From: Porphyra umbilicalis
Taxonomy: Eukaryota; Rhodophyta; Bangiophyceae; Bangiales; Bangiaceae
NCBI GenBank assembly: GCA_002049455.2
Contig: KV918880.1
Span: 1-64,000 of the forward strand
Length of the DNA stretch: 64,000 nucleotides
Direction of reading: 5' to 3'
Part shown: piece by piece, positions 44,151 to 53,368 of the stretch
Layout: each line of letters begins with the position of its first letter
Position numbering within the stretch: the first letter of the stretch is position 1
Notes under the pieces: model-generated
Told to the model about the DNA's origin: nothing
Databases searched by the model: none
Seen by the model: only the letters and a program-made list of their open reading frames with translations
Translations under genes and position numbers: made by a program

Positions 44151-45213
44151 GGGCGCGGGGGGGGCGGCCGGCTCGGGGGGGGTATCTTCAAAGTGCACCG
44201 CCGCCGTGGTGGAGGGGGGCGCGGGGGACTTGTCCGCCGACGGGCTGGCGGGCACCGCCGCGTCGGGGCCGATGCTGGAGAAAGAGGAGCGATGGCTGGC
44301 GACAAGGGAGGGGGCACGCGCTGCCGGTGGTGCCTCCTCTACGAACAGTCACGGGCGTGGGCAGCAGCGCGGACAGCGGCGCAGCAAAGAACAAAGGAAG
44401 CAGCCGCACCAGCAAGGCAAGACCAAACGCCCAAGTGCCATCCAAAGTCAACCACGAGCAAGAGGACAGTACAAGCCATTAGTAAGGTTGCGGCACGACG
44501 ACAAAGCTCCCACGGGCCTCACGCCCTACAACGCCACGCGCTCATCTGCCACACCCGTCCCGCAGTTGCACCTCCCATCGCCACGCACGTGGCGGCAACA
44601 ACAGCAACGACCGCACCCGCCACGTACCATCCGTCGCGGCGTGCGCCGAAAAGGACGACTCCCGCGACGCCGCCGCCGCCGCCACCCGCGCAAGCTGCGC
44701 TCGCGCGCTAACGGCCCGCCGGGAGCGGTACTGCCTGAGGGCGTCCGGAGAGGACGCTGGTGGTGGCGGCATGGCGCCCCGCGTCGGCCGACGGCGCCAG
44801 GAGCTTCCGTCTGACCGATGCGGCGCCCAACGCGGCAGAGTGAACCGGAAGCAAGCAAAAAAAACAAAACAAAAAAACACGCACCTCCCCGGGCGGGAGG
44901 GGGTAGGCACCACGCGGCAGGCACAAGGGCTGGTAGGTGGCAGCAGGGCGGCGCGGTAGAGCAGGGCCGGCAGCAGCGAGACAAACGACGGGACGTCCGC
45001 GAGGGGTCGAGCGGGGTGCACCCCACCGTCGGGAACGCGGCGGCCGGCGACGCGCGGCGCGCGTTCGGGCAGCCGCGCGGCGGCGGGCGGGGGGCGGCAC
45101 GCGCCCGCGGCGGCGGCCGCGTCGGCGCGCGCGTCGGCGGCGCGGCGAGACGGCCGTACCCGCCCGCCCCGCGGGCGGCGCCGCGTCGGCGCCGACCGCC
45201 GCGGCGGTGCGAA
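44151..45213. other. GC-rich region, gene content unresolved
   Basis: Several long open frames on both strands overlap here. The minus frame from ATG 45422 runs through the 18-bp repeat to 44526 but has an Arg/Pro-rich, non-descript translation. An A-rich tract lies at about 44855-44875. I could not choose a coding frame. Confidence 0.35.
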
Positions 45214-45329
45214 CCGGCGGCACCCCCACCACCGGCGGCACCCCCACCAACGGCGGCACCCCCACCAACGGCGGCACCCCCACCAACGGCGGCACCCCCA
45301 CCAACGGCGGCACCCCCACCAACGGCGGT
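45214..45329. repeat. 18-bp minisatellite, about 6.4 units
   Basis: Near-perfect copies of GGCGGCACCCCCACCAAC. On the + strand it would encode GGTPTN hexapeptides, on the minus strand VGVPPL or AVGGGA. Period divisible by three. The high identity suggests recent expansion. Confidence 0.9.
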
Positions 45330-46003
45330 GCGTCCAGGCGGGACCAGGCCGGGGCAGCGGGCGAGCTCGACGTGCACCGCGGGAGCGGCGCGATCGACGA
45401 GAAGGCGGGCGGCCAAGGACATGGAGGAAGAGTTCCGGCAAATTCAAGGGTACAGTATAGAAGTCGGGCCCCACAGTTCCAGGGTTTCCGGGTGTGAATC
45501 TTTGCACCCCGGCGCGGGATGACCTGTACCTGTCGAGATCCCACCCTCGCGCCAATTACCGGCCGATGATTTGGATGGACCAATTGCATGCGAGATTCGG
45601 CGTTGTGCCACGCCGGAACGGAGGGGAGATTGCATATTGCGCCCCGAGTGTGTGGCTGTGTGTGATTGCGCTGGCGGGCCGTTACCCGTCAGTGGCTTGT
45701 GTGCATCTGGCACCCCTGAGAGCGGGGGTTGCCTGGGTGGCTTGTTTGGCCGGGTTGGCCCGCGTGCGTGCGCGTGTGCGGGCATATGAGGGCACCCCGC
45801 ACCGGCTAGCGGGGGGGTGACTGGCCCGGCAACGCAGACACCGAGTGCCGCCGCACCCCAAGCAGGGGAGCGCCGGTGGGTCGGTGCACGGGTGGGCAAA
45901 CACTGCGTTCTTTGCCCTTTCTCGCCGGTTTTCCCACACCGGGCCATGTGGGAGCTCCCACCGGAGGGGGCCCATCTGGGGGGGTGGCCCCGTGACCGGC
46001 TCC
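45330..46003. other. Spacer, no gene recognised
   Basis: Lower GC than its neighbours, with TG-rich patches. A few short + strand frames only. Immediately precedes a long perfect palindrome. Confidence 0.4.
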
Positions 46004-46063
46004 TGGCCGATCGTGGGCGCCGGCTGGCGCGCCGGCGCGCCAGCCGGCGCCCACGATCGGCCA
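46004..46063. repeat. Perfect 60-bp palindrome
   Basis: Two 30-base arms with no spacer. The left arm begins TGGCCGATCGTGGGCGCC and the right arm is its exact reverse complement. It is followed directly by a second perfect 18-bp palindrome (46064-46081, CGAGCGCCG and complement). No gene or transposon features are attached. Confidence 0.95.
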
Positions 46064-46081
46064 CGAGCGCCGCGGCGCTCG

Positions 46082-47120
46082 TCGTCGATCGTGTGGCTCT
46101 GAGGGTAGAATGAAACTCAAAATTGTACACCACTTTTCGACACCTACTTTTTCTTGCTGGCCGGGTCTGCCCCCGGCCAGCTGCCGGGCACCAGCGCCCC
46201 CGCCGCTGGCCTCCGCCCCCGCCGCCGGCCACCCCCCCCCCTAGGGGCGCCGCCAGCGGCCAGGGCGGCGCCAGCGGCGGGGGGGGCGGCGGCGGCTGGG
46301 ACGACGGCCGGCGGCGGGGGAGGCGGCCAGCGGCGGGGGGAGGCGGCCAGGGGCGGGGGCGGCGGCCTTCCCCCGCCGGCGCGGTGGACGACCGCCTTTG
46401 GCGGGGCGGTTTGCCCCCGGCAGCGCTGGTGTGCGCGCGGCGTGCAGAGGCGGCGGCGGCCACGGGGCGGCGGGCGACGTTTTGGGCCGCCACGGGGGGC
46501 GGGCGGCGGCGGCGCGGCGGCGAGCCCCGCGCGTGTGCCGAGCCCGCAGACGGGGGCGGCGGGGCCCCGTGCGGCGGCGAGCTGCCGGCACGCCCGTCGA
46601 GCGTGCGGGCGTAGACGCGGGCGCCGGTTGCCCCCGTGGCGCCGCGTGTCCCGGTCGGGCGCCCGCCGCGGGCCGCGCGCCGGCGGCCGCGGGACGGTGC
46701 TCCTGCGAGCGCTGCTGGCGGCTGGGCGCAGGTGGGAAGGGGGACGGACGCGGTGGGGGAGGCGGGCGCGCGGCGCCGAGGCTGCGGCAGCCCCGGCGCA
46801 AGCCCGGTGCGGGCGTGTGTGGATCAGGCAACCGCCATGTGCGGTGCAAAGACTGCGCGCGCGCACCAGAGGGGTTGGGTGGCGGTGGGCGAGGACGCGC
46901 CGCCCCTGACCGCCCGGCCAAGTGACGGCGTGTGCGGGGATGGAATAACAAGGAAAGAAAAAAACACAATCGTCCTGCTCTTGGCCGGCCCCATCGGGCG
47001 CCACAGAACCACCGTCACCGCCACGGCAACGGCGCGCGGCCGGCGGCGGCCCACCCAAAGCGGTATCCGTCGCACCGTCGCACCTGTCAGCGGCTTCTGA
47101 TCCGCCGCTGCTCGACACCC
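46082..47120. other. GC-rich region without a supported gene
   Basis: About 46.2-46.9 kb is GGC/GGGG-biased and open in most frames, with minus translations of Pro/Ala/Arg runs. From 46.9 kb composition relaxes and leads into the 3' flank of the next gene. Confidence 0.35.
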
Positions 47121-47943
47121 TCAACAGACCGCCGCCCGCATTTCGGCGAGCGCCCGCCCCGCCGCGGACGGGTCGCACGCCCACGGGCGGCGGCGGCCGG
47201 CACTGCCGCCGCCCCCACCGCTGCCGGCGGTCGTGGCCGCCACGTCGCCGCCCGTGGCGGCACCCGTGGCGGCCTTGGCGGCCGCCTCCGCGTCGCCTTG
47301 CGCGCGCGCCGCCGCTGCCACCGCCAGTCCAGCGTCCAGCAGGCCGACCAGCGTCGCAGACGTGACCGCGCGGGCCAGCGGGCCATGACAGCCGCCGCCC
47401 TCGGTCGTGCCGTCGGGCTGCCGACGCACGTCGCCGCCGCCGCCGCTGGCACGCCCAGGCCCGTCCTCGCTGCCGCTTTCCGCATGCGCCTCGCCCCCGT
47501 CGGGTGGCAGCCGCACCGCAACGACGGCGTCGAAAAAGGTGGCCATCCGCCACAGGTACTCGACGCCGTCCAGACACTTTGCGTGGATGGCCGCCTCAAA
47601 GTCGGCCGCCAGCGTCCGCCGCGCCTGCGGCGCACCACGTGGGGCCCCAAGTGGCAAAAAAAAAAGGCAAAGCAAGCACCCCTCTGGCAGCCTCGGGCCA
47701 CCCATGAGCCGCGCAGCGCGTCAGTCACCGGTCCACCCCCCCCCACCGCCGGCGGTTGCGCGCGTCGCAGCCGCTCCCCGCGGGCGCCACGCCACCCCCC
47801 CGTTCCACCCCCCCCGTCCAGACCGACCGGCCCCCCGTCCCGTACCTCGAGCGACAGCAGGCCGTCCTCCCCCCCAATACGCCCGAGCACCCCCACCGCC
47901 AGGGCGACCGCGTCGGCGCGCACGGGCGCGGGCAGGCACCCAC
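47121..47943 (-). CDS. Hypothetical spliced gene (last two exons)
   Basis: Exon 1 reads LPAPVRADAVALAVGVLGRI then GGEDGLLSLE and ends at 47846 before donor GTACGG. The acceptor CAG at 47625 resumes in the same phase with ARRTLAADFEAAIHAKCLDG and VEYLWRMATFFDAVVAVRLP, a 221-base intron. The rest is Gly/Ala-rich with helices (LVGLLDAGLAVAAAARAQGD) and ends LAEMRAAVC at 47121. The splice fit and ordinary residues on both sides of the junction argue for a real gene. I do not recognise it. The 5' end lies further upstream in low-complexity DNA; an ATG at 49191 (MALPWWLIAPATAVGFAAAS) is one candidate start. Confidence 0.5.
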
Positions 47944-48492
47944 GCCACCCGCCGCCGGTCGCGTGCGAGTGGCGCCGCGACGGGGGTGCCGGCGGCGGCC
48001 CCGCCGCCACCCCCGCCGCCGCCACGGCCGTCGTGGCCACGACGCCCCCCGCCGCCACCGCCGCCGCCCCCGCCGCCGCGTCGACGGGCGCGCCGCCGAC
48101 GGCGGCCATCACAGCGTCCACGCCTGCGCCCACGCCGTCGGCAGCGGCGACGGGCGCGGCCGCAGCCGCGCCGGCGCCCGCATGGAGCGCGCCCGCGGGC
48201 ACGATGGCGGCTGCAGGCGGCGCCAGCAGCGCCGACGCGGCCGCGGCAGGGGCAGCCCCCACCGCCGGCCGCACCGCCACCGCCGCCGCCGCCGGCAGCG
48301 ACCGGCCGCCCCGCGCGGGGCGGGCCGACACCCCCCCCCCCCAGGGATCCGCTCGGCCTCCTCCCCCCCCCCCCACGCGCGGCCGCCACCCACGCCCGCA
48401 CCGGCCGCGGGCCCACACTCGCCGACCGCGAGAGGCAGCCGACGGCGCGGCCGCTGCCGAGCAACGTCCCCCGCAGGCGCCGGTGCGCCCCC

Positions 48493-48530
<38 letters not shown>

Positions 48531-49030
48531 CCGAGACGGCCCAAACGACGCGGACCGCCGGGCGACGGTGGCCACGACGGCGCAGCCGCCCGTCGGGCGG
48601 GCGGCCCACCCGACCACCCCGCCCGCCGTCGCCCCCCCCCCAGCCACCCCCCGGCGACGCTGCCGTCGCTACCGCCGTCGCCGCTTTGACGTGCAGGCGG
48701 GCGCGGCACGGGCGCTACCGGCGCCGTCGGGGGGCGCCACGCACACACCCCACCGCCGCCGCCGTTGCCGTCGCCGCCGCCACCACCCCCCGCGCCGCCG
48801 CTGCTGCCACCGCCGCTGCCGGCTGCCGGCGGCAAGACGACGGGCGCCCGCAGCGGCGGCCGCCACCGCACCGACCCCGCCGCCCCCGACCGCACCCGCC
48901 GCCGCGCGGCCGCCGCGAGGCGGGCGGTGGTGGGCGTCGCGGCCACGGTCGTCGCCGCCGCCACCCGGGGGGGGGGGTGACCCGCCGCCGCGCGGCGGCC
49001 GCCGCGGCGCCGGCGGCAGACATTGACGCG

Positions 49031-49076
<46 letters not shown>

Positions 49077-49815
49077 TGCCGCCGCCGCCCGTCAACGCGC
49101 CGCCGGCGACCGACGCCGCAGCGGCGGCGGTCGACGCGGCCGCAAAGCCGACGGCGGTGGCGGGCGCGATGAGCCACCACGGCAGCGCCATGCCCCACCG
49201 CCCGGCGACCGCACGTCTCGCAACGCGGGGGCGGGGCGGACGCGGGTGGGGGGAGAGCGCCCGCCGAGCCGTCCGCCGTCCGCGTCGCCCGAGCCGCCCG
49301 TCGTCAGACACGACGGGGCTCCACGACGGGGCTCCACGACGGCCACGCAGAGGAGAGCAACCACCGCCGCCGGCTGCCCCCCGCCCGCCGCCCAAGGCGC
49401 GGGTGGGGTCACTGCCAGTCTGACGGGCGGCGGCGGCGGCGGTGCCGCCGCCGCTGCCGCTGCCGCTGCGCGCGCGGGGCGCCGCTCATGGCGGGCGGCG
49501 CGGGGCGGCCGCGGGGGGGGGGGGGGGCGACCGGGACGGGGCGGCGCGGGGGATCCCCCGCTCATGAGGGGCGCGGCCGCCGCCGCGCCGCGGCCGCCGC
49601 CGGGTGCCGGTCGGGCAGGCGACCGGCGGCCGCCGGCGGTCGGTTGGCCAGGCGACCGGCGGCCGCCGGCGGTCGGGCGGGCAGGCGCGGGGCGGCGGCG
49701 GGCGGTCGGCCGAGCAGGCGTCGGGGCGCGGCGCGACCGCGGCGCGACCGCGGCGCCCCCCCGGTCGTTCCCGGTCTCGCCCCCGCGCCCAAGACTGAAG
49801 GCACGTTCGTGCAAG
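47944..49815. other. Low-complexity GC-rich DNA, possible 5' part of the preceding gene
   Basis: Dense GCC/CCG and CGG tracts, with pure GCC runs near 48500 and 49030-49075. Frames are open on both strands but the residues are Ala, Arg, Pro and Gly. The minus ATG at 49191 opens a hydrophobic, membrane-like start but runs into a poly-Gly tract. Confidence 0.35.
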
Positions 49816-49993
49816 TATTGCTGTCTTCCGAATTTTGGCCGATCCCGTCGACGTCAAGGAGGGTGATCAGCTGTGCGAAACTGTGTCTCAGCCATCCATT
49901 CAGCCGGATAAAATGTATCGACCAATGGGCAGTTGAACCAGACCCCCTGTCTTGACTTGGACCACATCGGCCAACATTGGGACGACAGCAATA
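49816..49993 (+). mobile_element. MITE family 2, copy 2 (178 bp)
   Basis: Ends TATTGCTGTCTTCCGAATTT and its mirror; the interior aligns with copy 1 in the same orientation with scattered substitutions. It lies in an otherwise GC-rich tract, where it stands out by lower GC. No clear target duplication. Confidence 0.85.
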
Positions 49994-50370
49994 CCCTGGC
50001 CCAATCTGGCTTAGCTCTCTGTAGTAGATACACAACGCCCACGCCTGCCACCTGGTCGAGAACACCAGACAAATGAGCCATCCGGCCGCCACTCCCGCAG
50101 ATTGTCAGTCACCCGCCATCTTCGCCACCCCACGCATCGCGCTCAGTGGCGCGGTCCACTCGTTACGTCGCGCGCCTCGCATTGTCCTGCTTTCAAGCGT
50201 TCGACAGCAAATAAACGTCCTCAGAGCCGGCGAGACAGCCGCTCGCAAAGTACCATCGACATTACTCTGTGCCACACCGCCAGAGGGGTCCGTAGATCGC
50301 GCACCCCGCCTCACGACCCTTTCCATCCAGCTTCTTGCGGCGCCCCCCCACTCCTCGCCCCCACCACTGT
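49994..50370. other. Spacer
   Basis: Moderate GC flank of the MITE leading into the GC-rich 3' part of the next putative gene. Nothing recognised. Confidence 0.35.
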
Positions 50371-51027
50371 CTAACGGGGGACGAGCTCCGTCGCCGGTGG
50401 GAGCGGGGAAGGGCGCCGGCAGCGCCACCGCCGCCTCCCCTGCCACGGGTGCCGCCGCCGTCGCGCCCGCCATCGCCACGGCTGCGACGGGTGGTGGCTG
50501 CGACGGGGGCGGCGGCGGCGGCGGGCTGTGGTCCATGGCCCCACCGTCGCCGCTGCCACCGCTAGCGGGCGTGCGCACCCGCCGCCGACGCGCCGGCGGG
50601 GGCCGGCGGCGCCGAGTTTGACGGCGGGCTGCCTGCGGCGGCGGCGGCGGCGCCCAACTGCCGCGGCCGTGGCGACCGGGACGGGTGCGACGGCGGGCCG
50701 GCGGCGGCGGCCGGGGGCGGCGGTGCGGGGGAGCGGCGGGCCGACGGCGGCGGCCGTGAAGACGGTCTGGGGGGGAGGGGGGCGGGGGGAGACGGCGGCG
50801 GCGGCGGTGGCCCAGACGCGGCAGCAGCTGGGGCGGCAGCCAGAGGGTGCCACGGTGTTGGCTGACCATGGGTCGCTGCTGTACGAGGCCAGTATGCGTG
50901 ACGGACGCTGCGCGCCGCCAGCCGATTGGCGCGGGTGGGGGAGATAGCTGAGGTCGTACTGGCTGCCGCGGCGGTCAATGTCGACGGGCTTGGGCCGCGC
51001 GGCGTCAAAGTCGGTGCGGGGCGAGAC
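50371..51027 (-). CDS. Putative exon of an unknown gene
   Basis: A minus-strand frame beginning after an acceptor-like CAG near 51028 reads SPRTDFDAARPKPVDIDRRG, then SQYDLSYLPHPRQSAGG and ILASYSSDPWSANTVAPSG, ordinary protein-like sequence. It then passes into Ala/Pro/Arg low complexity and stops at 50371. There is no start codon in the exon, no domain, and the upstream exon was not found. It could equally be a chance open frame in its second half. Confidence 0.35.
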   Translation of the reverse strand, partial: VSPRTDFDAARPKPVDIDRRGSQYDLSYLPHPRQSAGGAQRPSRILASYSSDPWSANTVAPSGCRPSCCRVWATAAAAVSPRPPPPQTVFTAAAVGPPLPRTAAPGRRRRPAVAPVPVATAAAVGRRRRRRRQPAVKLGAAGPRRRVGGGCARPLAVAAATVGPWTTARRRRRPRRSHHPSQPWRWRARRRRHPWQGRRRWRCRRPSPLPPATELVPR

Positions 51028-51786
51028 TGACCTGCCCGTCTCTTTTCTTCCAAGGCTTGCTCGTGTTGCGCTCGTGTGTGCTTTGCTTGTGTGGCCCGTC
51101 CGCTTCGTGTTTTTTTTCCAACAGGCACTGGACGTGCTTGCAGGCGGCGAGCCAAAACGTCAGAGGCGGCATGAATACTGTGCACGCCTGGAGGTGCGGG
51201 GGTGTTCGTCTGCTTGTGGCTGGGGGGGGGAGGCGCGGCGGTGACGGCGGCGGCGCGGGCGGCGGCGGCGGCGGTGCTTTTTGGCGGTGGCTTGTTTGCT
51301 GGGGACGCGCGGCCGCGCGAAGGGGGTGGGTCGCGTGGGCTGGTCGTCGGCGGCTGCTTCGCATGCTGTACACAAGCCCAGGGTATTTTCCGCAAACGCG
51401 TTTTCAGTCAAAAACGGTCTTGACCATGTTGGTAGATACCCTGACCTAAAGGCCAGGGAAATGCAGTCTGTCTGCAGCGGGCAGGGCGCGCGAAGGCGCC
51501 CTGATCCTGCAAATTTCGGTGCGGTCCGACTTGCAACCGTGACGGGGCGCGTGCAGGTGCGCGCCCGGTCCTTCCACCGCCTATTTTTTCCGGCGCGGGG
51601 GGGGTGTCGACCTCCCCGTGCGCCCCCGCGCCATCGCCCCCGACCTCGGCGTGCCCACAGTGTGTGCCCATTCCACCCCCCCTCCCCCCTCCCCCCTCCC
51701 CGTGCCCACCCCCGCCGCTCTCGCTTCCCCTCTTGCCGGTGCTCGTCCCCCCCCCCCCCCCCCCCACGCACCCTCCCCGCGCCGCC
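51028..51786. other. Spacer and leader of the predicted plastid-protein gene
   Basis: Contains a mixed-GC patch (51.36-51.56 kb) and then a pyrimidine-rich leader with a 20-base C run at 51747-51766, ending 20 bases before the ATG at 51787. No separate gene is seen. Confidence 0.4.
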
Positions 51787-51989
51787 ATGGCCGCCGCGTT
51801 TGTCACCCCCGCCGCGCCGCGGCCGCTCGGCACCCGCGGCGCCGCGGCCGCGGCGGCGGGCGCGGCGGCGGCGGCGGCGGCGGCGGGCGGTCGGTCGCCC
51901 GCCGCCCGCCTGGCCGCCGCCCGCCGCCGCCGTCGCCCCGCGGCGGTCTGCTGGGCGGCCGCCGCCGACGGGCCCGGCGCGTCGCCGTC

Positions 51990-52028
<39 letters not shown>

Positions 52029-52930
52029 GGACTCGCTCGGCAAGTCGATTGCCAAGATTTTGGAGGTGTCCTTCCGCAAAGTGTGGCTGCGCCTGATGAC
52101 CGTGGGCATTGGGGCGGAATACGTACGTTGGGGGGGGGGGGGGGTGGGGGGGGCGGGCGGCGGCCTGCGCGGGGGGGCGGCCGCGTGGGCAGGGGGGGTC
52201 GGGTGGCTCGGGCAGCGCCGTGGCCGCCGTTGGGCTGGCCAGCCCAGTGGGGGGTCGGCGCACCAGCGGGGGCGTGGGCCATCCCAACTAACGCCCACTT
52301 CCCTGTCCCTGCTCGCCACTGCTCTGCTTTCTTTGTGATTGCCCGCTCGTCCCTTCCCCCCCCGCCCCCCCGCCCCCCTCTCCCCCCCCACCACAGGAGG
52401 CCGCGCTCCAAGAATTCATCATTGGCGCCATCTCGGCGTACAAGAGCGGCTACTCCCTCGCCGCCCTCAACTTGGAGCTCAAACAAAACGAGGTGCGCAC
52501 CGGCGACGCGGAACTCGACGCCACCCTCCGCCTGTCGGACCGCGAGTCGGCCACCCGCCGCATTTGGCTGATGCTCATCTACTTGACGCTCGGCGCCATG
52601 GCCTACGCGCCGGCGGCGGGCGTCGACGCCGCCGCCCTCCTCTCGGGCGCGGAAACGGCGGCGGTCGGGTTGGAGACGCTCGGCGCGGAGGAGGGGGCGC
52701 CGCCGCCCGACGCGGCCGCGGCGGTGACCCGCTTCCGCGGCTTGGTCGATGACGTGACGGCGGCGGCGGCCAAGGGGTACAACCTCGACGCGCTCAAATT
52801 GGAGCAAAGCCTCTCCCTGCGCGAGGGGGAGCAGGGGCTGGGCGCCGCCGAGGCGAGCATCCGCTCCCAGTGGATGCGCCTCATCTTTTTGACGGCGCGC
52901 CTCGTGTCGCCAAAGGCCAAGGGCGCGTAA
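51787..52930 (+). CDS. Predicted plastid-targeted protein of unknown function
   Basis: Exon 1 is 51787-52122. A 274-base intron follows (donor GTACGT at 52123, acceptor CACAG ending 52396). Exon 2 is 52397-52930, joined in phase, giving 289 aa. Residues 1-60 are Ala/Arg/Pro-rich and acid-free (MAAAFVTPAAPRPLGTRG start), as in plastid transit peptides; a poly-Gly linker follows. The mature part is well ordered: LGKSIAKILEVSFRKVWLRL, ALQEFIIGAISAYKSGYSLA, LNLELKQNEVRTGDAELD, a hydrophobic helix IWLMLIYLTLGAMAYAP, then LKLEQSLSLREGEQGLGAAE and WMRLIFLTARLV. The repeated pattern (W-x-R/L-L-x-x, GY-x-L-x-A-L-x-L-E, WMRLIFLT like WLMLIYLT) suggests two related halves. I suspect a conserved cyanobacterial/plastid family but cannot name it. 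Confidence 0.75.
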
Positions 52931-53368
52931 GGGGGGGTGGGGGGTGGCGCCGCGGGGGGGGGGGGGGGCGCGCGTCACGGGCGCAGTGGTGGGGTGGAGA
53001 GGGGGGGGGGGGGGGGGGGGGGCAGCGGCGGTGGGGGTGTGCGTGTGGATCGTGCCGGCTGCCCCCCCTCTGGACGCACGTTGGGCTACTTGCCTGGTCG
53101 TTTTTGCTTGGCATCCGCTTGCCGTTGCGGTGGCGCCGTCGCTGCCCCGCGCTGCGCGTGGCGTGCGCGCAGACGACAGCGACGGTTGTCCCACGCCAGC
53201 GGCTGTGGGCACCTGACAAGCATGCGAAAGGAACAAAGAGTCGCGCATGCCGCACGTGGCCGGCCCACAGTAAGCCCACAAACAACGACGCACCAGCAAA
53301 CAAGAGGAAAGAGGACGGCTATACACCCACAACGCCGGCACCAAAGGGGAGCTCCCTACAATGTACAC
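52931..53368. other. Spacer between convergent genes
   Basis: 3' UTR side of the plastid-protein gene with a 22-base G run at 53001-53022, about 70 bases after the stop. The rest is mixed GC with no gene. Confidence 0.45.

Noticed and set aside
47087-49198. A 703-codon minus-strand frame as one gene
   Set aside because: It runs through GCC/CGG tracts and reads across the intron at 47625-47845. Only the exon-like parts near 47.1-47.9 kb have ordinary protein composition.
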